The notes under the pieces were generated by a model. That model had not been told where the DNA came from. It was given only the letters and a program-made list of their open reading frames with translations, and did not search any database. From Methylobacterium organophilum (lineage in GTDB: Bacteria; Pseudomonadota; Alphaproteobacteria; Rhizobiales; Beijerinckiaceae), in NCBI RefSeq assembly GCF_022179465.1, contig NZ_BPQV01000008.1, forward strand, positions 1 through 64,000: DNA of 64,000 bases, read 5' to 3'. The position numbers and the translations under genes were made by a program. The stretch's first letter is position 1. Every line of letters begins with the position of its first letter. Shown here one piece after another: positions 42,193 through 52,488 of this stretch.

Positions 42193-43238
42193 CGCGCGAT
42201 GCGGTACTGCGTGAAGAAGAGCGCCACGAGCATGGCGAGGAGCGAGAGCGCCACGGTGACGTCGGCGATGTAGGTGGGAATGCCCATGCCGCGGCTCATG
42301 CCGTCCGCCCCGACGAACATCGCCGCGATGAACAGGGCCGCCAGCACGGCGCCGAGCGGTTGCAGATTGGCGAGCATGGCGACCACGATGCCGGAATAGC
42401 CGTAGCCCGGCGACAGATCGGTCGTGACATAGCCCTTCACGCCCATCACCTCGACCGCGCCGGCGAGCCCCGCCAGGCCGCCCGACATCATCGCCACCAG
42501 GACCAGCGTGCGCCCGAGCGGCACCCCGGCGAAGCGCGCGCCCGCCGGGCTGAGGCCCGCCGCCCGCGCCCGCAGGCCGAAAGTGGTGCGGGCCTGGACG
42601 AACTGGACGACCAGGGCCAGCAGGACCGCGATGGCGAGGCCGATGTGAAGGCGCGAGCGATCCAGCAGCTTCGGCAGGCGCGCGGCGTCCGCGACCGAAT
42701 CCGATTGCGGCCAGCCGAAGGCCAGGGGATCCTTGAGCACCGTGTCGATCAGCATCGAGACGAAGAGGACGGCAACGAAGTTGAGGAGCAGCGTCGTCAC
42801 CACCTCGTCGACGGAGAAGCGCAGGCGCAGCCAGAGCGGCAGCAGCAGGAGCAGCATCCCGGCCGCCGCCCCGACGACGAGGAGCAGCGGGATCTGGACC
42901 GCGGGGGGCCAGTCGCCGACGAGATGGGCGCTCACGGCCGCCACGGCGATCGCGCCGAGATAGAGCTGGCCCTCCGCGCCGATGTTCCAGAGTCGGGCCC
43001 GGAACGCGACTGCGGCCGCGAGCCCCGTCAGGATCAGGGGCGTCGCCCGCGTCAGGGTCTCGGTCGTGGCGAGGCGGGAGCCGAAGGCGCCCTGGAGGAT
43101 GCGCAGATAGGCCTCGGGGACCGACGCCCCGGCCAGCGCGATGAGCAGGCCGGCCACGGCAAGCGCCGCGAGGACGGCGATGACCGGCGTCGCCAGCACG
43201 AGCAGGGCCGGGCGATGCGCGCGCCGCTCAAACCGCAT
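42189..43238 (-). CDS. ABC transporter permease, nucleoside/BMP type (first permease)
   Basis: A 349-residue permease with about 9-10 TM helices. The N-terminal part includes RATPLILTGLAAAVAFRARLWNIGAEGQ (about 65-92), a block characteristic of the larger permease in nucleoside-type BMP systems, and the TFGLRARAAGLSPAGARFAG coupling region (about 215). It overlaps the end of the ATPase gene by 11 nt and the next permease by 4 nt. Confidence 0.92.
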   Translation of the reverse strand: MRFERRAHRPALLVLATPVIAVLAALAVAGLLIALAGASVPEAYLRILQGAFGSRLATTETLTRATPLILTGLAAAVAFRARLWNIGAEGQLYLGAIAVAAVSAHLVGDWPPAVQIPLLLVVGAAAGMLLLLLPLWLRLRFSVDEVVTTLLLNFVAVLFVSMLIDTVLKDPLAFGWPQSDSVADAARLPKLLDRSRLHIGLAIAVLLALVVQFVQARTTFGLRARAAGLSPAGARFAGVPLGRTLVLVAMMSGGLAGLAGAVEVMGVKGYVTTDLSPGYGYSGIVVAMLANLQPLGAVLAALFIAAMFVGADGMSRGMGIPTYIADVTVALSLLAMLVALFFTQYRIAR

Positions 43239-44751
43239 GGGAGACTCCGTCCTTCGTCCATTCCCCGGCCATCATCAGCCCGAGCCTTTGGCGGTCGACG
43301 GCCTCCGCCGCGACCGGGGGCGACAGGCGCCCGCCGACGATGGCCTGGACCCGGTCGGCCAGGGCCAGCACCTCGTCGAGGTCCTCGGAGATCAGCAGGA
43401 CCGCCGTGCCGGCCCGGCGCGCCGCCAGGAGGTGCCCGTGGACGGCGGCCACGGCGCCCTCGTCGAGCCCGCGCGCCGGCTGGGCCGCGACCAGGATGCG
43501 AGGATGCTCCACGAGATTGCGCCCCAGGATCAGCTTCTGCATGTTGCCGCCGGAGAGAAGGCGGATGCGGCTTGTCGGCCTGCCGCCGCGCACGTCGAAC
43601 CCCTCGATGATGCGCTGGGCGAAGGCGATGCCGGCCCGGCGGTCGACGAGGCCACGCCGCGAGAAATGCGGCAGGCGTTCGAGCACGGCGTTCTCCCAGA
43701 GCGCCATCTCGCCGATCGCGCCCTCCCGGTTGCGATCCTCGGGGATGCGGCCGATGCCCGCCGCGATCGCCTCCGCCACGCCGAACCGCTCGACCTCGCG
43801 GCCGAACAGGAGGAGGGAGCCGGCGCTCTGGCGCGCGGTGCCGCCGAGGAGCCGCGCCAGATCCGCCTGGCCGTTGCCCGAGACGCCGACGATGCCGAGC
43901 ACCTCGCCGGCCCGCAGCTTGAAATCCACCGCCTTGAGGCGATCGACACCGCCCTGGCGCAGGGTGATGCCCACCGCCTCCAGCACGGTCTCGCCGGGGG
44001 TCGAGGCCTCGCGGCGCGGACGCGTCACGGCGCGGCCGACCATCAGCGCGGCGAGTTCCGCCTTGCTCGTCGCGCCGACGGCGCGCTCGGCGACCCGCTT
44101 GCCGCCGCGCAGCACGACGATGCGGTCGGCGGTGGCCATCACCTCGTCGAGCTTGTGCGAGATGAAGATCAGGGAGAGCCCCTGCCGGGCCATCGCCTTC
44201 AGGGTCGCGAACAGCCGCTCCGCTTCGGGATTGGTGAGCACCGCCGTCGGCTCGTCGAGGACGAGGATCCGCGCGTCGCCGTAAAGCGCCTTCAGGATCT
44301 CGACCCGCTGCTGCTCGCCGACGGACAGATCGCCCACCCGCGCATCCGGATCGACCTCGAGACCGAAGCGGGCGGCGATCTCCGCGAGCTTGGCGCGGGC
44401 CGCCCCGGTCCGGGCGCGCAGCGACCAGAGCCGCTCCGTGCCGGCCGTGACGTTCTCGAGGACGGTGAGGTTCGGCGCCAGCGAGAAGTGCTGGTGCACC
44501 ATGCCCACCCCGGCGCGGATCGCCGCCCGCGGCCGGCCCGGCGGCAGCGCGGCGCCCATCACCCGCACCGTGCCGCGATCGGGCGTGTAATGCCCGAACA
44601 GGATGCTCATCAGCGTGGTCTTGCCGGCACCGTTCTCGCCGAGGAGCGCGACGATCTCGCCCTTCGCCAGGGTGAGGGAGATGTCGTCGTTGGCGAGGTG
44701 GGCGCCGAAGCGCTTGCTGACGTTGCGCAGCTCCAGGACCGGACCGCTCAC
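43228..44751 (-). CDS. ABC transporter ATPase, duplicated (nucleoside/sugar-type)
   Basis: A 507-residue protein with two fused ABC domains. Domain 1 has Walker [10 protein letters not shown] (about 38), signature [11 protein letters not shown] (about 143) and Walker [12 protein letters not shown] (about 165). Domain 2 has a degenerate Walker [10 protein letters not shown] (about 286), signature LLSGGNMQK (about 395) and a degenerate Walker B ([10 protein letters not shown]), as in RbsA/NupO-type ATPases. The start is GTG 44751, overlapping the amidase stop (GTGA). The long open frame upstream of this GTG lies inside the amidase gene and is not coding. Confidence 0.92.
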   Translation of the reverse strand: MSGPVLELRNVSKRFGAHLANDDISLTLAKGEIVALLGENGAGKTTLMSILFGHYTPDRGTVRVMGAALPPGRPRAAIRAGVGMVHQHFSLAPNLTVLENVTAGTERLWSLRARTGAARAKLAEIAARFGLEVDPDARVGDLSVGEQQRVEILKALYGDARILVLDEPTAVLTNPEAERLFATLKAMARQGLSLIFISHKLDEVMATADRIVVLRGGKRVAERAVGATSKAELAALMVGRAVTRPRREASTPGETVLEAVGITLRQGGVDRLKAVDFKLRAGEVLGIVGVSGNGQADLARLLGGTARQSAGSLLLFGREVERFGVAEAIAAGIGRIPEDRNREGAIGEMALWENAVLERLPHFSRRGLVDRRAGIAFAQRIIEGFDVRGGRPTSRIRLLSGGNMQKLILGRNLVEHPRILVAAQPARGLDEGAVAAVHGHLLAARRAGTAVLLISEDLDEVLALADRVQAIVGGRLSPPVAAEAVDRQRLGLMMAGEWTKDGVSHAV

Positions 44752-46160
44752 GGCTCGAGCCCCGCCACGGGGAAGCGGTGGCGCCAGCGCCCCTCCGCCT
44801 CGAGCAGGCCGGCGAGCTCCAAGAGCCGCGGCTCGCCGCCCATCGGCGCCAGGAGCTGCACCGGCAGCGGCAGGCCGTCGCGATCCGCGCCGAAGGCCAG
44901 GGTCAGGGCGGGAAAGCCGGAGACATTGGCGAGCGGCGCGAGAGGCGCGAAGGTGAGCATACGATGGAAATGCAGATCGATGTCGTCGTGATCGCTCGGG
45001 AAGCTGCCGAGCGGCCGGGGCGCCTCCGCCAGCATCGGCGCGAGGAGCACGTCGATCCCCTCGAAGACCTGCCAGAGATCGCGGCCGACGAGGACCATGT
45101 CCCGCATCAGCGCCCAGATCTCCATGGCGCGCATCGCCTGGCCCCGCGCCGCCACCGCCTGCGTCACCGCTTCCGTCTTCGACAGGTCGAGGCGCAGCCG
45201 GGCCGCCACCTCCGCCAGGTTGACGGCGACGATGCCGGCGAAGATGCGCCCGCTGTCCAGGGCCAGCCGCTCGATGGCGGCGGCATCGAGCGGAACGAGG
45301 CGATGGCCGAGGCGCTCCAGCGCCCGTCCCGCCGCCTCGACGGCCTCCGAACGCTCCGGGCTCGTCGGCAGGGCAGCACCCGTTTCCGTGAGGAGGCCGA
45401 TGCGCAGGGGCGCGGCGGCCGTCGCCGGGGCGAAGGCCGGCGGCGGGAAGGGTCCCCGCGTCTCGCCGGCAAGGGCATGGAAGATCGCGGCCGCGTCCCG
45501 CACCGAGCGGCAGACGGCGAGCTCGCTCGCCAGGCCGCCGACATGGTTGCCATAGGCGGGACCGCCCGGGATCGAGCCCCTGCCGGGCTTGAGGCCGACG
45601 AGCCCGCAACAAGCCGCCGGAACGCGGATGGAGCCGCCGGCATCCGTGGCATGGGCGATGGCGACGATGCCGGCCGCCACCGCCGCGGCCGCGCCGCCGG
45701 AGGAGCCGCCCGCCATGCGCTCCGGCGCGAGCGGATTGCGGCAGGCGGGCCCGGCGGCCGGCTCGCTGGCGAGGGAGAGGCCGAATTCCGGGCTGGTGGT
45801 CAGGCCGAAGGGGCAGAGGCCGGCCGCGCGGAAGCGGGCGGCGAGCACGCTGTCGGCGCTGGCGTCGGAGCGCGGAACCGCCCGCGACCCCGCCGCCACC
45901 GGCAGGCCGGCGAAGGGACCGCCGAGGTCCTTGGCCAGCGTCGGGACGCCGGCGAAGGGCATGGTGGCCCGCGGCGCGGCATCGACGGGCATGGCGTCGA
46001 TCGCGGCCGCCAGGGCCCGACCGCGATCGGGGGCCTCGAAGACGATCGCGCCGAGCGCGCCCTGCGCCGCCCCGGCCGCGATCGCCGCCTCCATCGCGGT
46101 GCCGGCCGTGAGGCGCCCCGCGGCGAGGGCGGCGGCGAGGGCGGTCGCATCCGCGAGCAT
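44748..46160 (-). CDS. Amidase signature family enzyme
   Basis: A 470-residue amidase with the Ser-cisSer-Lys triad region: Lys in PTLAKDLGG (about 76), the [14 protein letters not shown] loop (about 150-163) with the cis-Ser, and [12 protein letters not shown] (about 170-181) with the nucleophile Ser. The family includes allophanate hydrolase-like, carbamoyl and other amide hydrolases, so the substrate cannot be read. It lies in a solute-uptake operon between the BMP protein and the ATPase. It therefore probably cleaves an amide derived from the imported compound or from a breakdown product. Confidence 0.88.
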   Translation of the reverse strand: MLADATALAAALAAGRLTAGTAMEAAIAAGAAQGALGAIVFEAPDRGRALAAAIDAMPVDAAPRATMPFAGVPTLAKDLGGPFAGLPVAAGSRAVPRSDASADSVLAARFRAAGLCPFGLTTSPEFGLSLASEPAAGPACRNPLAPERMAGGSSGGAAAAVAAGIVAIAHATDAGGSIRVPAACCGLVGLKPGRGSIPGGPAYGNHVGGLASELAVCRSVRDAAAIFHALAGETRGPFPPPAFAPATAAAPLRIGLLTETGAALPTSPERSEAVEAAGRALERLGHRLVPLDAAAIERLALDSGRIFAGIVAVNLAEVAARLRLDLSKTEAVTQAVAARGQAMRAMEIWALMRDMVLVGRDLWQVFEGIDVLLAPMLAEAPRPLGSFPSDHDDIDLHFHRMLTFAPLAPLANVSGFPALTLAFGADRDGLPLPVQLLAPMGGEPRLLELAGLLEAEGRWRHRFPVAGLEP

Positions 46161-46166
46161 GGCCGC

Positions 46167-47150
46167 CTACTTCGGCTCCGTCTTCACCTGCGGAACCACG
46201 AAGCCGCCGGTCTTGATCGCCGACCGCCGCTCCTCCATCGCCGCCTCCGCCTCGGCGGGCGCCACGCCCTTCACATAGGCAATGTCGCTGCCGCCCTCCT
46301 TCATCAGCCCGTAGGCCGTGTAGTCGCGCCCCGCCGGCTTGCCGGCAGCGACATCGGCCAGCGCGGCATCGAGGATCGGCCGGAAGTTCCAGAGCGCGTT
46401 GGCGAAGACCGTGCCCGGATAGCGCGGGGTGTAGTCGATCAGCGATCCGACCGCCTTGATGCCGCGCTCCTTGGCGGCATCCGCCGTGCCGATGCGCTCG
46501 CCGAACAGGATGTCCGCCCCGGCATCGATCTGGGCGAGGCCGGCCTCGCGCGCCTTGGGCGGATCGAAGAAGGTGCCGATGAAGGTCACCCGGTGCTTGG
46601 CCTGCGGATTGACCGCCTTCACCCCGGCGGCGAAGGCGTTGATCAGCATGTTGACCTCGGGGATCGGCATGGCGCCGACCGAGCCCACGATATTCGACTT
46701 CGTCATCCGCCCGGCCAGCATGCCGGCGAGGTAGGCCCCGTCGAAGTTCCAGGTGCCGAAGGTGCCGAAATTGTCCCCTGCGGGCTGGCCGCTGGAGCCC
46801 ATCACGAAGGCCGTCTTGGGGTAGTCGGCGGCGACCTCGCGCGCCAGCTTCTCGACCGGGAAGGTCTCGCCCACGACGAGCCGCGCCCCCTGCTCGGCAT
46901 ATTCGCGCATGGCGCGGGGATAGTCGGTACCCGAGACGCCCTCGGAGAAGACGTACTCGATCAGGCCCTCCCGGGCGGCGTCCTGCAGGGCCTTGTGGAG
47001 CACCGCGTTCCAGGCATTCTCGACCGGAGAGCCGTGGATGCCCGCGACCTTGAGGGGCGTGGCCGCCCGGGCGGGAACCAGGGAGCCGGCGCCGAGGGCC
47101 AAGCCGGAGGCCAGCACCGAACGCCGGGACACAAGACCTTTCTGCGCCAT
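46167..47150 (-). CDS. BMP-family ABC transporter substrate-binding protein
   Basis: A 327-residue periplasmic binding protein of the basic-membrane-protein (PnrA/Med) family. A Tat-like leader SRRSVLASGLALGAGSLVPARA (RR at about 9-10; cleavage after ARA) precedes two Rossmann lobes. Visible blocks are the DAAREGLIEY and the DYPRAMREYAEQGARLVVG regions, GTWNFDGAYLAGMLAG (about 135) and DAGADILFGE. BMP proteins bind nucleosides, nucleobases or autoinducer-like molecules; with a CodA-like deaminase here, a pyrimidine base or nucleoside is likely. First gene of the operon, with a palindrome 15 nt before the start codon. Confidence 0.9.
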   Translation of the reverse strand: MAQKGLVSRRSVLASGLALGAGSLVPARAATPLKVAGIHGSPVENAWNAVLHKALQDAAREGLIEYVFSEGVSGTDYPRAMREYAEQGARLVVGETFPVEKLAREVAADYPKTAFVMGSSGQPAGDNFGTFGTWNFDGAYLAGMLAGRMTKSNIVGSVGAMPIPEVNMLINAFAAGVKAVNPQAKHRVTFIGTFFDPPKAREAGLAQIDAGADILFGERIGTADAAKERGIKAVGSLIDYTPRYPGTVFANALWNFRPILDAALADVAAGKPAGRDYTAYGLMKEGGSDIAYVKGVAPAEAEAAMEERRSAIKTGGFVVPQVKTEPK

Positions 47151-47164
47151 CGAACCCGATTCCC

Positions 47165-47188
47165 GTTTTTTACCATTTGGTAAAAAAC
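47165..47188. promoter_or_regulatory. Perfect palindrome, probable operator of the BMP operon
   Basis: GTTTTTTACCA (47165-47175), TT, TGGTAAAAAAC (47178-47188) gives 11-bp arms with a 2-bp spacer. The inner TTTACCA/TGGTAAA dyad has the size and symmetry of operators for GntR- or LacI-like dimers. It lies 15-38 nt upstream of the BMP start, so binding would block transcription start or the RBS. The candidate regulator is not in the window next to it. Confidence 0.65.
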
Positions 47189-47472
47189 AGCTAGAATCTG
47201 CCTAAAATACTGTCAAGTTTGCTTTCGCCCAAACAATGGGCATTGCCTGGCCCAATATCAGGCTGCCACACCGCAAAAGGCCAACCGCCCGCTCCGCAAC
47301 AGGGGCGCGCGATGCGGGGTGATCCGTTCTAATCGGGCCGTCTCGGGGCAAGCGACATCGGCCGCACCGTCCTGCAGGACGATACGCGACAACACCTTCC
47401 TATCGAGAAGGCGCGGGCTCTAGCCGGATAATCTGTCTGAAGTCTTTGCGGATCAGCGCTTGAGGCCGCTGA

Positions 47473-47557
47473 TGGTGCCCAGGAAAGGACTCGAACCTTC
47501 ACCTCTTGCGAGACTGGTACCTGAAACCAGCGCGTCTACCAATTCCGCCACCTGGGC
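47473..47557 (-). tRNA. tRNA-Leu (CAG anticodon)
   Basis: Read on the minus strand from 47557: acceptor GCCCAGG pairs with CCTGGGC at the 3' end, followed by A-CCA, which is encoded. The D-arm has GGCGGAATTGGTAGACGC, the anticodon arm CTGGT-TTCAGGT-ACCAG gives anticodon CAG, a long variable arm (type II) follows, and the T-arm is GGTTCGAGTCC. Length is 85 nt including CCA. Confidence 0.97.
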
Positions 47558-47768
47558 GCGCGGACCTTTGCGGTCGGCGACGGGGTTCGTTTAGGGGGCA
47601 ACGGGCGGGGCGTCAATCGCTGAAATCGCCCCTTCGCCTCGAAAACGCTTCGGAGCCGCGCCCCGAAGGCCTCGAAGCCGAACCGCGAGGGCTTCGAGGC
47701 CGTCTCGCGGGGCTTCGGGCCGGCCGAAGGCGCCGCGGCCCACGCCGCGGCGCCTCCGAAAACCCGCC

Positions 47769-49178
47769 TCAGCCGCGCCAGTCGCGGATATCGACGAAGC
47801 GGCCGGCCACCGCCGCCGCGGCCGCCATGGCCGGGGAGACCAGGTGGGTGCGCCCGCGCGGGCCCTGGCGGCCCTCGAAATTGCGGTTCGAGGTGGAGGC
47901 GCAGCGCTCGCCCGGCTTCAACTTGTCCGGGTTCATGCCGAGGCACATCGAGCAGCCCGGCTCGCGCCAGTCGAAGCCCGCCGCCTTCAGGATCCGGTCG
48001 AGCCCCTCGGCCTCGGCCTGGGCCTTCACCAGGCCGGAGCCGGGCACGATCATGGCCGAGACCCGCTCGTGCACCTTGCGGCCCTCGACCACCTTGGCAA
48101 CCGCGCGCAGATCCTCGATGCGCCCGTTGGTGCAGGAGCCGATGAAGACCCGGTCCAGTGCGATGTCGGTCATCTTCGTGCCGGGGGTGAGGCCCATATA
48201 GGCCAGGGCCTTCTCCTTGGACTGCCGCTTGTTCTCGTCGGCGATCGCCGCCGGATCCGGCACGGTGCCCTGAATCGAGACCACGTCCTCCGGGCTGGTG
48301 CCCCAGGAGACGATGGGCGGCAGGTTGGCCGCATCGAGCCGGATCTCCCGGTCGAAATGCGCGCCCTCGTCGCTCACCAGGCTCTCCCAGTAGCGCCGGG
48401 CGGCGTCGAAGGCGGGGCCCTTGGGCGCCTTCGGCCGGTCCTTCACATAGGCGAAGGTGGTCGCGTCCGGCGCGACCATGCCGGCCCGCGCCCCGCCCTC
48501 GATCGACATGTTGCAGATCGTCATGCGCCCCTCCATCGAGAGGGCGCGGATCGCCTCGCCGGCATATTCGATGACGTGGCCGGTGCCGCCGGCGGTGCCG
48601 ATCTCGCCGATGATCGCCAGGATGATGTCCTTGGCGGTCACGCCGGGGGGCAGGGCCCCGTCGACGGTGACGCGCATGTTCCTGGCCTTGCGCTGGATCA
48701 GCGTCTGCGTGGCGAGCACGTGCTCGACCTCGGATGTGCCGATGCCGTGGGCCAGCGCCCCGAAGGCACCGTGGGTCGAGGTGTGGCTGTCGCCGCAGAC
48801 GATGGTCTGGCCCGGCAGGGTAAAACCCTGCTCCGGCCCGATGATGTGGACGATGCCCTGGCGGCGGTCCAGCGCGTCGTAGAACTCGATGCCGAAATCG
48901 CGCACGTTCTCGGCGAGCGCCTCGAGCTGGGTGCGGCTCTCGGGATCCTCGATGCCCTTGCTGCGGTCCGAGGTCTGCACGTTGTGGTCGACGACGGCGA
49001 GCGTCTTGCCCGGGGCGCGCACCTTGCGCCCGGCCACGCGAAGCCCCTCGAAGGCCTGGGGGGAGGTCACCTCGTGCACGAGGTGGCGGTCGATGTAGAG
49101 GAGCGCGGAGCCGTCCGGCTGAACATCGACGACGTGGTCGTCCCAGATCTTGTCGTAGAGGGTGCGGGGCGCGGTCAT
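47769..49178 (-). CDS. leuC: 3-isopropylmalate dehydratase, large subunit
   Basis: A 469-residue aconitase-family protein for leucine biosynthesis (isomerises 2- to 3-isopropylmalate with LeuD). Blocks include the N-terminal [25 protein letters not shown] (about 129-142) and the 4Fe-4S ligands: Cys in FIGSCTNGR (about 347) and both Cys in GCSMCLGMN (about 407 and 410), then the RNFEGRQG loop (about 434). Length matches LeuC. LeuD is not within the window next to it. The start ATG 49178 gives the family N-terminus [10 protein letters not shown]. Confidence 0.97.
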   Translation of the reverse strand: MTAPRTLYDKIWDDHVVDVQPDGSALLYIDRHLVHEVTSPQAFEGLRVAGRKVRAPGKTLAVVDHNVQTSDRSKGIEDPESRTQLEALAENVRDFGIEFYDALDRRQGIVHIIGPEQGFTLPGQTIVCGDSHTSTHGAFGALAHGIGTSEVEHVLATQTLIQRKARNMRVTVDGALPPGVTAKDIILAIIGEIGTAGGTGHVIEYAGEAIRALSMEGRMTICNMSIEGGARAGMVAPDATTFAYVKDRPKAPKGPAFDAARRYWESLVSDEGAHFDREIRLDAANLPPIVSWGTSPEDVVSIQGTVPDPAAIADENKRQSKEKALAYMGLTPGTKMTDIALDRVFIGSCTNGRIEDLRAVAKVVEGRKVHERVSAMIVPGSGLVKAQAEAEGLDRILKAAGFDWREPGCSMCLGMNPDKLKPGERCASTSNRNFEGRQGPRGRTHLVSPAMAAAAAVAGRFVDIRDWRG

Positions 49179-49921
49179 GGCCTTCGGATCTTCATCGGGT
49201 GCATCATCCGCCCGGGCCGAAGCCCGACGACAGGGCTGCCGGCGAAATCTGCGTGGAGCGCTTCTAATAATATCGCGGGTGGGGTTTCGGAAGGGGGCCG
49301 GGCGCGGGGGTTGGGGTGAGGAGGCTCGCGGCCTTTGAGGGCCGTCGGACGCGTTACCAAGCGCGGGGAACCTCGTGCTCGGAGACGGATCGCGCGGCAG
49401 GCGCCACGAAGACGGTATCCGGGGCGGTCAGGGATCGAACGCGGCGGATTGCCAGCGAAACCGCCTGGGTCCGCCTCGCAGCCATAGTCTCTCCTCGATC
49501 GACTCAGCCACATCCCACGACCGGACGCTCTCGTTGCAAACCTTTCAGGTCTGGACGGGCTCGGGAGGCCCCCTGGAACCGCACGACCAAAACCGCCGCT
49601 TTCGACCCCGTGTAGACCTTGCGTCTGAAACGTGCGGGCGTCCGCACCACTCCGGATAGCGGACGCCATGACGCATGTCCTGCACAGCCGTCGAGCTGTG
49701 ACGCACGGCACATCATTCAAGGTGACGCCGCAGATATCCGACCCATTATCTTGTAATTATTCTAGATTTATAATGTTACATTGCAGCAACAGGATTATTT
49801 CGAGTCTTATATAAGCAACAAATTCATTGTGACGGAAGCCTACATGCGGAATAGAGGTGACCGCCTGATGCGTTGAGTGCCGATCTGCTCGCAACGCTAC
49901 ACAACTTGGGATCACGTCTGC
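49179..49921. other. Intergenic region before the TonB-dependent receptor
   Basis: 743 bp without a supported gene. The last 150 bp are AT-rich (about 49740-49830), including GTAATTATTCTAGATTTATAA, which resembles half of an iron-control-element type motif (TTCTAGA core). This likely holds the receptor's promoter and iron-responsive site. The rest has open frames on both strands without coding character. Confidence 0.45.
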
Positions 49922-52099
49922 ATGCCGAGCCACGGAAACCGTCGTGTCAGCCTCTGTCTTGCTCCGCTGATCATCGTCGGTATCGTGTCCCAAGCGATCG
50001 CGCAGGGGGAAGTCCGGCTCGATGAACTCTCCGTGGAGGCGCGCGGCAACGGGAGGCCTGTGCCGATGGCCTCGACAGCCGTCGTCGGACCGCCCCCGCC
50101 CGCCTATCCCGGCGGCGTGGTCGCCTCCGGCTCGCGCCTCGGGCTTCTCGGCAACCGCAACGTCTTCGACCAGCCGTTCAGCTCGACCAGCTACACCGAG
50201 AAGCTGGTCCGCGATCAGCAGGCCCGCAACGTTCAGGACGTGGTCAACAACGACCCTTCGATCCGAACCAACGTGCCGGCCTTTTCCGGCATCCTCGGCT
50301 TCTTCATCCGTGGCTTTCCGGTCTTCGCACAGGATATGGCCTTCAACGGCCTGTTCGGCGTGGCCGATTCCTTCAATCCGGCCATCGAGCCGATCGAGCG
50401 CGTCGAGGTGCTGCGCGGCCCCTCGACCCTGCTGTCGGGCGTGCCGCCCTTCGGGAATATCGGCGGCATCATCAACCTGATCCCGAAGCGGGCCGGGGAC
50501 GAGCCGCTCAACCGCGTCACCCTCGGCTACGCCTCCGATGCGACGATCTACAAGGCCGTGGATTTCAGCCGGCGCTTCGGGGATGCCAAGGAATGGGGCA
50601 TCCGCTTCAACGGCGCCTTCAACAACGGCAACACGCCGATCGACAACCAGAGCCTTCACTTCGGCATCGCCGCGCTCGCCCTCGATTATCGCGGCGAGCG
50701 CCTGCGGGCGAGCCTCGACCTCGGCTATCAGGAGCTGGATTTCACCTCGCCCCTGCGCAACCGCAACGTGGCCGCCGGAATCCGCATCCCCCGGGCGCCC
50801 GACCTGAGCCTGAACCAGCATCAGCCCTGGGAATACCGCGACAGCGCCAACCAGCAGCTCGCCACCCGGATCGAATACGATCTGACCCCGGACCTGACGC
50901 TCTACGGCGCCTATGGCCGCTCGAACTTCCGGCAGGAATATTTCGGCGGCGTGCTGACGATCTTCAACACGCGCGGCGATTACCGCGACCCGATCGGCTA
51001 CCTGCCGTTCTACATCGTCAACCAGACGGCGGAGGCGGGCCTGCGCGGCACGGTCGAGACCGGCCCGATCAAGCACAGCTTCGGCCTCGCCGCCGTCGGC
51101 TTCTGGCAGGATCTCGCCCAGCCGGCCGCGCAGAATGTCGGCGCGACCATCGTGTCGAACCTCTATAATCCGGTCTACGTGGCCCCGCGCTCGACCATCG
51201 GCCTGTCGAACGCGACGCCGCGCACGTCGAGCCGGATCAACCGCAGCATCGCCATCGCCGACACCCTGTCGATCCTCGACGACAGGATCCTGCTCACGAT
51301 CGGCGGGCGCTGGCAGAGCCTGGACGTGAATTCCTACAATCAGACCACCGGCTTCCGCACCGGAGCGAGCGAGAGCGGCGCGTTCTCGCCGGGTGTCGGC
51401 CTCGTGGTGAAGCCGGTGGAGCGGCTCTCGCTCTACGCCAACTACATCGAGGGACTGACCTCACCGGCTCCGCCGATTTCCGCGAGAAACGCCAACGAGG
51501 CCTTCCCCGCCGCAGTGTCCCGTCAGACGGAGGTCGGCGCCAAATACGATTTCGGCACGGTCGGCGTCGGCTTCGCTGCCTTCGAGATCGAGCAACCCTT
51601 CGGCTTCCTCAACCCGACCACGGCGATCTTCTCGGTCGACGGGCGCCAACGCAACAGCGGCGTCGAGCTGACCGTGTTCGGCGAGCCGCTCCCCGGCATC
51701 CGCGTGCTCGGCGGCGTCACCCTGCTCGACGGCGTGCAAGTGCGGGCGCAGGATCCGCGCAATGTCGGCCGGGTCGCGGTCGGCGTGCCGGATGCGCAGG
51801 TGAACCTCTACGGCGAGTACGACCTGCCGCCGGGCCTCATCCCGGGTCTGACCCTGACGGGACGGGTGATCTACACAGCCGCCCAGTACTACGACCTCGC
51901 CAATAACCAGAAGATCCCCGACTGGGCGACGCTCGATGTCGGGCTGCGCTATGCCACCACGTTCCAGGACCGGCCGCTGACCCTGCGGGCGAACGTGGTC
52001 AACGTGACGGGCAACAACTATTGGGCCTCGACCGGCCGTGGCATCCTGAGCCAGGGCACCCCACGGACCTTCCTGCTCTCGGCTTCGATGGATTTCTGA
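49922..52099 (+). CDS. TonB-dependent siderophore-type receptor
   Basis: A 725-residue outer-membrane receptor. The signal peptide (about 1-26, ending VSQAIAQ) is followed by LDELSVEA, a probable TonB box. The plug domain shows QNVQDVVNNDPSIRT-like and GFFIRGFPV segments and the PIERVEVLRGPSTLLSG motif (about 158-175). A 22-strand barrel ends in aromatic F (ASMDF). There is no N-terminal STN signalling domain, so it does not control its own expression by an FecR/sigma route. The substrate is probably a ferric siderophore. ATG 49922 starts the signal peptide; an in-frame GTG 45 nt earlier is less likely. Confidence 0.92.
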   Translation: MPSHGNRRVSLCLAPLIIVGIVSQAIAQGEVRLDELSVEARGNGRPVPMASTAVVGPPPPAYPGGVVASGSRLGLLGNRNVFDQPFSSTSYTEKLVRDQQARNVQDVVNNDPSIRTNVPAFSGILGFFIRGFPVFAQDMAFNGLFGVADSFNPAIEPIERVEVLRGPSTLLSGVPPFGNIGGIINLIPKRAGDEPLNRVTLGYASDATIYKAVDFSRRFGDAKEWGIRFNGAFNNGNTPIDNQSLHFGIAALALDYRGERLRASLDLGYQELDFTSPLRNRNVAAGIRIPRAPDLSLNQHQPWEYRDSANQQLATRIEYDLTPDLTLYGAYGRSNFRQEYFGGVLTIFNTRGDYRDPIGYLPFYIVNQTAEAGLRGTVETGPIKHSFGLAAVGFWQDLAQPAAQNVGATIVSNLYNPVYVAPRSTIGLSNATPRTSSRINRSIAIADTLSILDDRILLTIGGRWQSLDVNSYNQTTGFRTGASESGAFSPGVGLVVKPVERLSLYANYIEGLTSPAPPISARNANEAFPAAVSRQTEVGAKYDFGTVGVGFAAFEIEQPFGFLNPTTAIFSVDGRQRNSGVELTVFGEPLPGIRVLGGVTLLDGVQVRAQDPRNVGRVAVGVPDAQVNLYGEYDLPPGLIPGLTLTGRVIYTAAQYYDLANNQKIPDWATLDVGLRYATTFQDRPLTLRANVVNVTGNNYWASTGRGILSQGTPRTFLLSASMDF

Positions 52100-52488
52100 A
52101 AACGCGGACAGGCGTGCGCTTCTATAACCGCACTGTCCGCTAAGTCGCGCGATCCAGACCTTCATTCGGTGATGATCAAACGTCTGGTTCCGATCCTATC
52201 CAGATTTCGGTCAGCAGCGGTCCGATTGTCCGCTTATGTTAGCAATGAGACTTTCATTTGATCTGCATCAAATTTTTACATTGCAAGATATTCTTCAAAT
52301 TTGATGGATATTTAGAGAAAAGATTCAGATTTTCATAAAATCAAAGCGCTTAAATACTGAATGATTGTATTATACAATATAAATCTTTTAAAAAATAAAC
52401 TATTATTTACATCGATCGTATAATATAAATGCCGCCTCGGCACAACACTCTGTTAGGCGTTGGTTTTAGACGCACCGCTGGCTCCCCC
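52100..52488. other. Intergenic region with hairpin and AT-rich island
   Basis: GCGGACAG (52104-52111) and CTGTCCGC (52133-52140) form a perfect 8-bp stem just after the receptor stop, without a T-run. From about 52240 to 52435 the DNA is very AT-rich (for example TTAAAAAATAAACTATTATTTA). No gene is seen. The island may be non-native DNA or a terminator/regulatory zone between convergent genes. Confidence 0.55.

Noticed and set aside
43228-45612. A 794-residue fusion of the ABC ATPase with an N-terminal domain
   Set aside because: The part upstream of GTG 44751 is an alternative frame of the amidase gene; the ATPase starts at 44751 with the conserved [11 protein letters not shown].
47473-47557. 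tRNA-Leu as an attachment site for an integrated element
   Set aside because: No integrase gene and no repeated copy of the tRNA 3' end is visible near it.
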